A stretch of 64,000 nt of DNA from Bowmanella pacifica (GTDB lineage: Bacteria > Pseudomonadota > Gammaproteobacteria > Enterobacterales > Alteromonadaceae). Positions 1 through 8,408 of the stretch are shown here, in pieces (positions within the stretch are counted from its first letter, which is position 1; every line of letters starts with the position of its first letter). The notes under the pieces were generated by a model that had not been told where the DNA came from, did no database searches, and saw nothing but the letters and a program-made list of their open reading frames with translations. A program made the translations under genes and the position numbers. Location: NCBI RefSeq assembly GCF_014645355.1, contig NZ_BMLS01000004.1:62001-126000 (forward strand). Reading direction: 5' to 3'.

Positions 1-50
1 ATGCGTTGAAAAAATTGCAAGCCGCCATGGTTTGATGTTCTGAAATAAAA

Positions 51-78
51 AATAAAGGCGCCTGTAGGCGCCTTTATT
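51..78 (-). terminator. Terminator after the yiiD-like gene
   Basis: A perfect 12-bp inverted repeat (51-62 with 67-78, 4-nt loop) overlaps the stop codon of the minus-strand gene. On the minus strand it is followed by a T-rich run, as expected of a rho-independent terminator. The remaining bases 1-50 show no gene. Confidence 0.8.
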
Positions 79-985
79 GTTTCTCTTCACTTGGTGGTAA
101 TATCCAGTAAACACCATGAAATTCTGCCACGGCACTATGACCGTCATGAATTTCAACCACTAGCTTAAACGGCGACTTACGTCCCTTGGCCAATAAATCA
201 CTCTTACCGCTGACAGACTCAATGTTACACAAAGCCCGCGGCTGCATACTGATTGGCTTATGATAATGAATATCTGCATCTCCCAGCACAATTTCACCTT
301 CCAGGCCTTTTTCCTTCAGTTGCAAGTGCAACATCCCCCAGCCCGTCAGTGTGGCCAGAGAGAAAATACTGCCGGCGAACATAGTTCCGTGCAGATTAAT
401 ATTCTTATTTAACGATGCCCGGACCTCCAACGTGCGGCCGGTATACTGGTAGAGCTTAATACCCATTTGTTCGCTAATGGGGATAGTTTCATACCAAATA
501 TCTTGTAACTCTTTGCACCATTTAGGGTGCAACATCACCGCATTAAGCTCGGTTAACTTTTTAACCATTTGCTCACGCTTTAACTGGCCAAGTTCGGTTG
601 TAGCCTCACCAACCACTTCAAAACCACAGCTTTTAAAGAAGGGGGTGGAGATCTCGCGACTGTTCGTCACGATACGTTCAATTCCCTGCCCACGCGCCAC
701 GCCTTCTAAGGCCGATACCACCAGTTTACCAAGGCCCTTACCATGATAGTCCGGATGCACAGCGATATGTCGAATCTGTGCCTCTTCGGGCGTATTAAAA
801 TGCAACCGGCCAATGGCAATCACTTCCCCTTCAGCATTGGTAACCATGCGGTGGATGCCAACTTGCTCATATTCATCTTTTTCCGAACCTTCAGGATAAT
901 TCCAGGGCTTGCGCAACATTATCCAGCGAAAGTGAAAGTACTTGGCAAACTCATCTTCCGTGTTCGGTGTATCAACTTTGTACAT
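74..985 (-). CDS. GNAT acetyltransferase / hotdog thioesterase-like fusion (YiiD/FabY family)
   Basis: This is a two-domain protein of 303 residues. Residues 1-140 form a GNAT acyltransferase fold, with the acetyl-CoA loop HGKGLGK at 81-87. Residues 150-300 resemble the YiiD C-terminal hotdog thioesterase-like domain. E. coli YiiD has the same architecture and has been linked to initiation of fatty-acid synthesis (FabY/MadA, malonyl-ACP decarboxylation). Whether that activity holds here is inference. The start at 985 has a GGTGAG ribosome site. It lies downstream of dtd and yihY on the same strand, matching the E. coli yihY-dtd-yiiD order, although here other genes intervene. Confidence 0.85.
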   Translation of the reverse strand: MYKVDTPNTEDEFAKYFHFRWIMLRKPWNYPEGSEKDEYEQVGIHRMVTNAEGEVIAIGRLHFNTPEEAQIRHIAVHPDYHGKGLGKLVVSALEGVARGQGIERIVTNSREISTPFFKSCGFEVVGEATTELGQLKREQMVKKLTELNAVMLHPKWCKELQDIWYETIPISEQMGIKLYQYTGRTLEVRASLNKNINLHGTMFAGSIFSLATLTGWGMLHLQLKEKGLEGEIVLGDADIHYHKPISMQPRALCNIESVSGKSDLLAKGRKSPFKLVVEIHDGHSAVAEFHGVYWILPPSEEKQ

Positions 986-1044
986 TTATCTCACCCAGAA
1001 TTAATCTTACCGACGACTTAACAAGCACTGGTTAGCACCCTATA

Positions 1045-1878
1045 GTGAAGATCCCCAATACACAGGTTCAGGGTATCCCGCTGTTTGAACTGAATAAGGA
1101 ACTCCGGCATGGCGAACTACTTTACTGGCACGAACCAGATGTATTCGTCTACCAAAATCAGGCTTATCGTTGGCTATGTCTGGGTGACACAGTACAGACT
1201 GTGATGGATTTGAGCAATCCCCAACACTTGGTATTACCCCATCAGCACGCCATGGCATTATCCCTGTTTTTTTGCCCTCAGCCTCGCCAAGTGCTTGAAT
1301 TGGGGCTGGGCGGCGGCGCGATGCAACGTTATTTTAGCCAACAATATCCACAAGCAAACATGCATAGCATTGAGCATAGCCTTGCTGTGATTCAATCAGC
1401 CCTTGCTTATTTCCACCTCAATGCCAATCAGGTTACGCAGGCCGATGCTGGCCACAGTATCAAGCAGCACAAGCACATAGACTTGCTGCTTGTTGACCTC
1501 TTCTCCAGTCAAACGCATCCCGCTTGCTTGTGGCAACCCGCTTTCCATCAAGCCTGTCTGAACACGCTATCCAGCCAGGGGATACTGGTATACAACCTCT
1601 TGCCCGAATCACCACAGCAACTAGCTGAGTGGTTTGATTTTTTACAGCAACAGACAGGAAACACGCCACTTTGTATTGATGTACCTCATTACCAGAATAA
1701 AGTACTGATCTGCGCTTCTTTCCCACTAGCCATACCCGAAATGGCAAGATTAGCTGTATTCGCCAATGACCATGACATCAACCTTAACTATCTGGCACTA
1801 CCCACGTCATTTTCAGGGGCTGAACACATAGCGCCAGCTAGGCAATCCGCAACTGGAAAGTCACCGGGCCGTCGTTAA
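1045..1878 (+). CDS. Spermidine synthase-like methyltransferase-fold protein
   Basis: This 277-residue protein has a Rossmann-type motif LELGLGGG at residues 84-91 and a following acidic strand (IEH), as in the spermidine synthase/SAM-methyltransferase superfamily. The catalytic-region motif reads LLLVDLFSS and not the usual SpeE form, so true aminopropyl transfer is doubtful. GTG at 1045 is the earliest possible start because an in-frame stop lies at 1033-1035, and no clear Shine-Dalgarno precedes it. The last 41 nt overlap the 3' end of the convergent dtd gene. The enzymatic role is unknown. Confidence 0.7.
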   Translation: MKIPNTQVQGIPLFELNKELRHGELLYWHEPDVFVYQNQAYRWLCLGDTVQTVMDLSNPQHLVLPHQHAMALSLFFCPQPRQVLELGLGGGAMQRYFSQQYPQANMHSIEHSLAVIQSALAYFHLNANQVTQADAGHSIKQHKHIDLLLVDLFSSQTHPACLWQPAFHQACLNTLSSQGILVYNLLPESPQQLAEWFDFLQQQTGNTPLCIDVPHYQNKVLICASFPLAIPEMARLAVFANDHDINLNYLALPTSFSGAEHIAPARQSATGKSPGRR

Positions 1879-2278
1879 CCAGGCCGACCTGCATATCCGC
1901 ACCAAATTGCCCGGTCTGACACTCAACACCTTTTTCACGAACTAAGCCGATAAAGTATTCATACAGCGTTTTACTCATCTGCGGATCTCCCGCTCTGGAG
2001 AAGCTGGGTCTGTTGCCTTTGTCGGTATCAGCCACTAAGGTAAATTGTGATACCACCAGCAACTGCCCCTCCACTTGAGTCAGGTTGAGGTTCATTTTGC
2101 CCTGCTCGTCGGTGAAAATGCGATAATTGAGTACCCGCTCACACAGACGTTTTGCCTTGGCTTCATCGTCACCTTGCTCCACACCCAGCAATAGCATAAT
2201 ACCCTTACCAATCTCCCCGACTCTTTCACCCTCCACATCCACGTGTGCCGATGTCACTCTTTGTATTAATGCTATCAT
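1838..2278 (-). CDS. dtd: D-aminoacyl-tRNA deacylase
   Basis: Hydrolyses D-aminoacyl-tRNA (and glycyl-tRNA-Ala) so that D-amino acids do not enter translation. The 146-residue protein carries the family signatures SQFTL and NDGPVTFQL; the latter holds the Gly-Pro pair that reaches into the partner subunit's active site. I start it at MIALIQRV (2278), seven codons inside the longest frame, because this matches the usual ~145-residue length and N-terminus. It is cytosolic and acts as a dimer. Its 3' end overlaps the convergent methyltransferase-like gene by 41 nt. Confidence 0.95.
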   Translation of the reverse strand: MIALIQRVTSAHVDVEGERVGEIGKGIMLLLGVEQGDDEAKAKRLCERVLNYRIFTDEQGKMNLNLTQVEGQLLVVSQFTLVADTDKGNRPSFSRAGDPQMSKTLYEYFIGLVREKGVECQTGQFGADMQVGLVNDGPVTFQLRIA

Positions 2279-2382
2279 CTCAATTCCCCGCTTATGCAAA
2301 CCGCAGATTGTGGCAAAGTTTGCCTACCGTGCACAATTGAATTAACTTAACCTTAATTAGCTACACCTCAATGGAGATATTC

Positions 2383-2607
2383 ATGGCAGGACAAGGGTCC
2401 GGCGGTAATGTGATAGCCGCAATTTGTAATGTGTTTTTTCCTGGCCTTGGTCAGTTAGTACAGGGCAGAATCCTGGCGGCATTGATCTTCGCGATTATTG
2501 CGTTCGGTGGATACGCCTTATGGTTTTTAGTGGTCCCGGCAATCATAGGGGGTATTGCCCACCTATGGTCCATTATTGACGCCGCCAAATTTAAGGCCAA
2601 CGACTGA
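2383..2607 (+). CDS. Small TM2-like inner-membrane protein
   Basis: This protein of 74 residues is glycine-rich at its N-terminus (MAGQGSGG). It has two hydrophobic segments (about 10-25 and 30-55) separated by a short GRIL turn, with a charged C-terminus, resembling TM2/PspC-type two-helix membrane proteins. I prefer ATG 2383 over ATG 2371 because GGAG sits 6 nt upstream of it. Its stop overlaps the start of the DUF2959 lipoprotein gene by one base, so the two are probably translated together. The function is unknown. Confidence 0.7.
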   Translation: MAGQGSGGNVIAAICNVFFPGLGQLVQGRILAALIFAIIAFGGYALWFLVVPAIIGGIAHLWSIIDAAKFKAND

Positions 2608-3245
2608 TGTTACGCTGGGCATCACTACTGAGCCTTTGGTTGCTGCTATCCGGTTGCCAATCGGCCTACTATTCAGCAATGGAAAAAGTCGGCTTTGAAA
2701 AACGCGATATTCTGGTAGACAGAGTAGAAGACGCCAAAGACGCTCAAGAAGATGCCCAACAGCAATTCAGTTCGGCGCTGGAGCGCTTCAGTACCCTGCT
2801 GCAATTCGATGGTGGTGAATTACAAAGCGTCTACGAAGATCTAAAGGATCAATATGAGGCCAGTGAAGCATCCGCCAGCAAGGTATCTAATCGTATAGAT
2901 AAAGTAGAAGACGTTGCCGAGGCTTTATTTGACGAATGGCAGGATGAGCTCGAGCAATATGAAAGCGAGAAGTTCAGACGCGACAGCACCGTAAAACTTA
3001 AGGAAACCCGGCGTCGTTATCAACAATTGATTACTTCTATGCGTCGGGCCGAAAGCAAAATGTCGCCCGTATTAAGCGCTCTGAAAGACAACGTTTTGTA
3101 TCTGAAACATAATCTTAACGCCAGTGCTATCGGCTCATTACAAGGCGAGTTTGGCAGTATCAAACGTGATATCGACCAGTTGATCAGGGAAATGAACCGC
3201 GCTATTTCCCAGTCCAACGATTTTATTCAGAGCATGCAGCAATAA
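2607..3245 (+). CDS. DUF2959 family lipoprotein
   Basis: This 212-residue protein has an N-terminal signal ending in the lipobox LLSGC (Cys at 17), followed by an almost entirely helical, charged region. Heptad-like stretches (about 35-130 and 140-210) suggest an extended coiled coil. The pattern and the start SAYYSAMEKVGFEKRDILVDRV fit the DUF2959 family, found in marine gammaproteobacteria and of unknown function. It is likely anchored to the outer membrane and co-expressed with the small membrane protein upstream. Confidence 0.8.
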   Translation: MLRWASLLSLWLLLSGCQSAYYSAMEKVGFEKRDILVDRVEDAKDAQEDAQQQFSSALERFSTLLQFDGGELQSVYEDLKDQYEASEASASKVSNRIDKVEDVAEALFDEWQDELEQYESEKFRRDSTVKLKETRRRYQQLITSMRRAESKMSPVLSALKDNVLYLKHNLNASAIGSLQGEFGSIKRDIDQLIREMNRAISQSNDFIQSMQQ

Positions 3246-3248
3246 GCA

Positions 3249-3899
3249 CTATTCATCGACTACAACTCTGAGGCCGTTCTTATCAGCCACAATCAAATAA
3301 GAGCGGCCATAGTCCTGCTGGCACAAATCGATGGGGTGGTTTGCCAGCGACAGCGAGCCACTGCAATGCTCAAGACTAATGTGGTTTGAGACTACACCAG
3401 ATTTGGCTCGACTAACTACAATACCATTCAGCGCAATATCCATATCAACACTAGCCAGCACTCTTAAGGTTATCCTGTTGTTCTGGTTACGCGGTGACTT
3501 ATCAAATACAGAAAGCTCATACTCGGAACCTCTCATCCATGCCACCACCCAGGTGCGCCCCCCATCCTTTACACGCGCATCCAGTTTCCGTTTCTTGGTA
3601 TTACTATTGTTATCCCGCACCCCAAAGGTCGTATTATCATGATCGTCATTCCACCCGTAACGGTAGTGACTGTAATCATTTTTAAGCAATTCCGTAGCTT
3701 GATACTTATCCTGAAAAACATCGCCAATCATAACCTGGGGCTGTAGGTAAAATCTGACATCGTCGTCCAACACATTCACAAAGGTAAGGGCGGTGTATCT
3801 GTTCTTCGGCCTGTCCTCAATGGATTTATCTATTTTATCGCTGCATGCCACCATTCCCATAACACCCAGTAGCAACAGCACACTCTGTTTCACACCCAT
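3249..3899 (-). CDS. Hypothetical lipoprotein
   Basis: This 216-residue exported protein has a hydrophobic signal and a lipobox-like GMVAC. The mature part is rich in Asp/Asn/Arg and predicted to be mainly beta. Two later cysteines (in EHCSGS and DLCQQD) could pair. I do not recognise the family. ATG 3899 is preferred over GTG 3908 because AGGGAG lies 8 nt before the ATG but abuts the GTG. It converges on the DUF2959 gene with only 3 nt between stops. Confidence 0.6.
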   Translation of the reverse strand: MGVKQSVLLLLGVMGMVACSDKIDKSIEDRPKNRYTALTFVNVLDDDVRFYLQPQVMIGDVFQDKYQATELLKNDYSHYRYGWNDDHDNTTFGVRDNNSNTKKRKLDARVKDGGRTWVVAWMRGSEYELSVFDKSPRNQNNRITLRVLASVDMDIALNGIVVSRAKSGVVSNHISLEHCSGSLSLANHPIDLCQQDYGRSYLIVADKNGLRVVVDE

Positions 3900-4021
3900 T
3901 CTGATCACTCCCTTTCAGCTAATAAACAACGTCTTAGTATCTGCCTGAAGAAGATACCAAGTTGATATTCGCTTAACTGTTAGGAAGTGTGGGGAACTGT
4001 AGTGAGCTGTAAGAATTTTTC

Positions 4022-4882
4022 TTAAACTTGTTCATCCTCAGCGGATTGCTGAGCCAGGTTTTCAACCTGAACGGTAAATTCCGCCCCCAGTAATACCACC
4101 ATCCAGGACAGGTAAATCCAGACAAACAGAATGGGTACCGCAGCCAGCGCACCGTAGATCATCTGGTAAGACGGAAAGCTGGCCACATACAGGGCAAAGC
4201 CCTTCTTTGACAATTCAAACAAACAAGTTGCCAGAAAGGCGCCGGCAAAAGCATGGCGGGTACGTACGGCGCGATTGGGCACCACCATATACAAAATAAA
4301 GAATGCGCCCAAGGATGTGATAAAGGGCACCATTTTCAACAATACAGTGGTTATTCCCGGCGTATAGTCTTCGGCAAAAGCCGCCAGCCCGACCAGATAA
4401 GAGCTAATGGCCAGACCTGACCCTATCAGTAATGGCCCCAGGGTCAGTACCATCCAATAAATCGCGAAGGTAAAAATCGCCCGCCTGTCACTGCTAGTGC
4501 GAAAAATATGGTTGATGGTCTTATCTACGTTGGATATCAGCATCAGCGCCACAACCACCAAAAAGATGATGCTAACCGCCCCCATCTGGGATGCATTACC
4601 GACAAACTCAGCCACATACTTCTGCACGACTCCGCCCGCATGAGGAACAAAGTTGCTAAAGATAAAGGCTTCCAGATCGCCACGGGCCGAGCCAAATGCG
4701 GGAAACGCCGACAAAATGGTGAAAAACACCATAATAAAAGGGACCAGGGATAACAAAGACACATAGGCAAGATGCCCCGCAGTGACAGTGATCCGGTCTT
4801 GCTGGCAGCGAGCGACCATGGATAAGGCGAAATACTTCACCTGACTTGCTGACAGCTGTGTTAAACGAGTGAACTTATCCAT
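4022..4882 (-). CDS. YihY family inner-membrane protein (UPF0761/BrkB-like)
   Basis: This 286-residue protein has about six hydrophobic segments, including LAYVSLLSLVPFIMVFFTIL near residue 40 and a C-terminal VPILFVWIYLSWMVVLLGAE. These are hallmarks of the YihY/BrkB family. Earlier database labels as ribonuclease BN are not supported, since no nuclease motif is present. The start at 4882 is preceded by GGAG with 8-nt spacing. Its position upstream of dtd and the YiiD-like gene mirrors E. coli. The biochemical function is unknown. Confidence 0.9.
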   Translation of the reverse strand: MDKFTRLTQLSASQVKYFALSMVARCQQDRITVTAGHLAYVSLLSLVPFIMVFFTILSAFPAFGSARGDLEAFIFSNFVPHAGGVVQKYVAEFVGNASQMGAVSIIFLVVVALMLISNVDKTINHIFRTSSDRRAIFTFAIYWMVLTLGPLLIGSGLAISSYLVGLAAFAEDYTPGITTVLLKMVPFITSLGAFFILYMVVPNRAVRTRHAFAGAFLATCLFELSKKGFALYVASFPSYQMIYGALAAVPILFVWIYLSWMVVLLGAEFTVQVENLAQQSAEDEQV

Positions 4883-4927
4883 GCCCTGACTCCGGCGCTA
4901 ATACAAGCACAAGTGTAACGCGGCGCA

Positions 4928-4954
4928 CAAAAAAGGGCATCCCCTGATGCCCTT
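4928..4954 (-). terminator. Terminator of metF
   Basis: A 9-bp perfect stem (4933-4941 with 4946-4954, 4-nt loop) is followed on the minus strand by a run of T. It lies 18 nt beyond the metF stop codon. Confidence 0.9.
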
Positions 4955-4972
4955 CTCTATGGAATCTGCGTG

Positions 4973-5903
<931 letters not shown>

Positions 5904-5904
5904 A

Positions 5905-5933
5905 AATCTACTTGGATTCCACTCAGACATCAA
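5905..5933 (-). promoter_or_regulatory. Putative metF promoter
   Basis: On the minus strand, TTGATG (5928-5933) and TAGATT (5905-5910) are separated by 17 bp, a good sigma-70 match. MetJ array 2 covers the -35 and array 1 follows the -10. Confidence 0.65.
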
Positions 5934-5948
5934 GATGTTTGGACTTCT
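5925..5948. promoter_or_regulatory. MetJ operator array 2 (metJ/metF)
   Basis: Three contiguous met boxes, AGACATCA, AGATGTTT and GGACTTCT, each match AGACGTCT at 6 of 8 positions. The array overlaps the metF -35 and ends 3 bp before the metJ -35, so it could serve both autorepression of metJ and repression of metF. Confidence 0.85.
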
Positions 5949-5951
5949 AGA

Positions 5952-5979
5952 TTGACTGAATTTTGCCAGCGGTTAGAAT
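5952..5979 (+). promoter_or_regulatory. Putative metJ promoter
   Basis: TTGACT (5952-5957) and TAGAAT (5974-5979) are separated by 16 bp, directly downstream of MetJ array 2 and 35 bp before the metJ start codon. Confidence 0.65.
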
Positions 5980-6014
5980 TTTGCCATCTAACATAAAATA
6001 AAACAGGCAGAAAC

Positions 6015-6341
6015 ATGGCTAAATGGAATGGCGAATATATTCATCCCTACGCCGAGCACGGAAAGAAAAGCGAGCAGGTCAAAAAGATTACGGTGTCCAT
6101 TCCATTGAACGTGCTGAAAGTGCTGACCGATGAGCGGACCCGTCGTCAGGTAAACAACCTGCGACACGCCACCAACTCAGAGTTACTCTGTGAAGCATTC
6201 CTGCATGCCTTCACCGGGCAACCCCTTCCCAACGATGCGGACTTACAAAAAGACAATCCACATCGCATTCCTGCTGAAGCGCGCACCATTATGGAAAAAA
6301 TGGGTATAGATGTGCAGGCAGTGGAGGCGCAGGAAGACTAA
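6015..6341 (+). CDS. metJ: Methionine regulon repressor MetJ
   Basis: A ribbon-helix-helix repressor that uses S-adenosylmethionine as co-repressor. The 108-residue protein is nearly identical in layout to E. coli MetJ (105 residues): the beta-ribbon KKITVSIP (residues 23-30), then [20 protein letters not shown] and [19 protein letters not shown]. It is divergent from metF across two met-box arrays, which is direct evidence of its likely targets, including itself. Its stop is only 8 nt from the convergent GNAT gene. Confidence 0.98.
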   Translation: MAKWNGEYIHPYAEHGKKSEQVKKITVSIPLNVLKVLTDERTRRQVNNLRHATNSELLCEAFLHAFTGQPLPNDADLQKDNPHRIPAEARTIMEKMGIDVQAVEAQED

Positions 6342-6349
6342 TTATCAAA

Positions 6350-6826
6350 TTAAGCGCGCCTGGCCGCAGGTTGGGCCGCTTGCAACTCCTCCGCCCTGCC
6401 CTGAAGACTGTAAAACTCAGGGTCTTCCGCGCTAATGCGAAAACCAGCACTTACATAAAACTGCAAAGCCTGCTGATTACAGCGAAATACCCTTAGCTCA
6501 AGCTGCCGCGCTTGATAGGCTTGTAGTAGCGACAACAGCACTTTGCGGCCAATGCCTTTATTGCGCCATTGGGGAGCAATGATCAGCATAGTGACATACA
6601 GCCCCCGCTCCGAATCGCGGCTTACCTGTGCATAGCCTAGGTTCAAACGCCCGGATACCAACAATAAGTTGTCGTTATTCTGCCAGCGTTTGGCGAAATC
6701 CTGACGTTGCCAACTGTCATCCCATCCCCACTGGGTCTCAATATGGCCGCGCATCGCCTGCTGATAGAGCCGCCAGAAATAGCCCTTTTCCTCGTTACCG
6801 GCCGGGGCTAAACGAATATGTTTCAC
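6350..6826 (-). CDS. GNAT family N-acetyltransferase
   Basis: This 158-residue single-domain GNAT protein has the acetyl-CoA loop QWRNKGIGRKVL (about residues 85-96) and the downstream motif NQQALQFYVSAGF. The substrate cannot be told. Its start overlaps the stop of the NfeD-like gene by 4 nt (ATGA), so it is the last gene of a three-gene operon with the stomatin-like and NfeD proteins. That association does not by itself reveal what it acetylates. Confidence 0.85.
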   Translation of the reverse strand: MKHIRLAPAGNEEKGYFWRLYQQAMRGHIETQWGWDDSWQRQDFAKRWQNNDNLLLVSGRLNLGYAQVSRDSERGLYVTMLIIAPQWRNKGIGRKVLLSLLQAYQARQLELRVFRCNQQALQFYVSAGFRISAEDPEFYSLQGRAEELQAAQPAARRA

Positions 6827-7287
6827 GATGCATCCTGTGCAGGCATAACATCCAAGCGCCCAACACTCGCCTTAACGACCTGTACTTGCTGGCCGGCCGC
6901 TAGCTGTTGCTGACTGTATACCTGCCACGTGATGCCTGAATAGCGATACACAATACTTTGGCCCGGCGACAATGCCTCGGGCAAGCTGAACTGGTGGCCT
7001 ATCAGGTCGCTTTGTACCTGCTTGGGTTTATCTTTGCTTTGCAGATTCTTAAGTGGCTTCCACAACAGCAAAGCCAACGCAGCACTGATTATTGCCACGC
7101 TGGCCAGGGCGCTGTACATATCCTGATCCAGCACCCCCATATACATCATCAATCCTGTGGCCAAAGCAGCAAGTCCAACGAAAAACAGCACAAAGGTAGC
7201 AAAACCCAGTATCAGCACTTCAATCGCCAGTAGTGCCAACCCCAGCACCATCAAACTTTCCGCCATATGTTCGGTGAACACTGTCAT
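6823..7287 (-). CDS. NfeD-family membrane protein (short form)
   Basis: This 154-residue protein has two or three N-terminal hydrophobic segments (about 10-65 and 70-85). A C-terminal OB-fold-like region (about 100-150; VYRYSGITWQVYSQQQLAAGQQVQVVK) is typical of short NfeD proteins such as E. coli YbbJ. NfeD proteins are almost always encoded beside stomatin/SPFH partners, as here; the upstream gene overlaps by 1 nt. The likely role is assembly or control of SPFH membrane microdomains. Confidence 0.85.
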   Translation of the reverse strand: MTVFTEHMAESLMVLGLALLAIEVLILGFATFVLFFVGLAALATGLMMYMGVLDQDMYSALASVAIISAALALLLWKPLKNLQSKDKPKQVQSDLIGHQFSLPEALSPGQSIVYRYSGITWQVYSQQQLAAGQQVQVVKASVGRLDVMPAQDAS

Positions 7288-8231
7288 CAGGCCCCCTTAT
7301 TACCTTTGATTCCGGTAATAATGGTCATTGCCTGAGCCACCATAGAGGCGGCATCGGTACCACTATCTGGCAACAACACCACTGAGGACTCTTTGGCAAT
7401 GGCTTGTTTGGCTGCAATGGCCTTGGTTGCCAGATCCAATTGGATGGCTTTTTGTCCTTGCTCGGTATTGGCGGCCTCACCCACTAGACGCAACGCTTCG
7501 GCCTGTGCCTCAGCTACCGCCAAAATGGCTTTAGCTTCACCTTCGGCGCGCAGTACCTGCTCAGATTTCTCAGCCTCGGCGGCTAACACCACAGATGCCT
7601 TTTCACCCTCGGCACGGTTAATGGCTGCCTGACGGTCACCTTCTGATTCTAGAATTTGCGCCCGCTTGACACGTTCGGCCTTCATTTGCGCCTCCATGGC
7701 TTCCATCACAGAATGGGGTGGCACAATGTCTTTGATTTCGTAACGCATGACCTGGATTCCCCAGGGACCAGACGCTTCGTTGATGGCAGACACAATATTG
7801 GTATTCAGTTGGTCACGCTCTTCGAAGGTTTTGTCTAACTCCATCTTACCTAGTTCGGAACGCATGGTGGTTTGGGCAAGCTGCGTCACGGCAAAAATAT
7901 AGTCATCTACGCCGTATGTTGCCTTGTATGGATCCAGCACACGGAAGTACAGCACCCCATCCACCTTCAGGGAGATATTATCTTTGGTGATAGCACTCTG
8001 TTCAGGGACATCCACCGCCTGCTCTTTCAACGAGCGGTCGGCAGCAATTCGGTCGATAAAAGGCACAATAAAGTTCAGCCCTGCCTCGCGGGTAGACTGG
8101 TATTTTCCAAAGCGCTCAATCAAATAGGCACGATTCTGCGGCACAAAGATGATGGAGGACTTAAGCACCACCACCACAAAAATGAGCAAAAAGGTTTCGA
8201 TACGTAGTACGTATTCGAATAACAGTTCCAT
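7287..8231 (-). CDS. SPFH/band-7 stomatin-like protein (QmcA/paraslipin type)
   Basis: This 314-residue protein has an N-terminal membrane anchor (about 10-30) and a band-7 domain starting at VPQNRAYLIERFGKY. The segment MRSELGKMELDKTFEERDQLN and PPHSVMEAMEAQMKAER lead into a long Ala/Glu-rich coiled coil (about 195-285). It probably forms large membrane-bound oligomers that organise inner-membrane proteins. The following gene encodes its usual NfeD partner. It starts the operon SPFH - NfeD - GNAT. Confidence 0.9.
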   Translation of the reverse strand: MELLFEYVLRIETFLLIFVVVVLKSSIIFVPQNRAYLIERFGKYQSTREAGLNFIVPFIDRIAADRSLKEQAVDVPEQSAITKDNISLKVDGVLYFRVLDPYKATYGVDDYIFAVTQLAQTTMRSELGKMELDKTFEERDQLNTNIVSAINEASGPWGIQVMRYEIKDIVPPHSVMEAMEAQMKAERVKRAQILESEGDRQAAINRAEGEKASVVLAAEAEKSEQVLRAEGEAKAILAVAEAQAEALRLVGEAANTEQGQKAIQLDLATKAIAAKQAIAKESSVVLLPDSGTDAASMVAQAMTIITGIKGNKGA

Positions 8232-8408
8232 GGCTCTCTCCCAAAACGCCCGAGTATTCGGCCTACGATAAGTCAGTGATGGGCAACTGACAATATTTAA
8301 GCCTTTAATTATGCAGGGAAAAGGAAGTTAGTTGCCGGCAAGCGTGAAGAAAACCTGCCGACATACTGCGATTGACCTATCCCCCGAATTCAACTCCATC
8401 GCCAGCGA

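Noticed and set aside
4022..4882. Ribonuclease BN annotation of the YihY-family gene
   Set aside because: The protein is a multi-helix membrane protein without nuclease motifs; the label comes from an old misassignment.
8300..8370. Cobalamin-riboswitch-like words (GGGAA, GCCGG, ACCTGCC) on the plus strand near the CobN-like gene
   Set aside because: The span is too short for the B12 riboswitch core, the B12 box is not recognisable, and no plus-strand gene follows. The Fur-like site better explains regulation.
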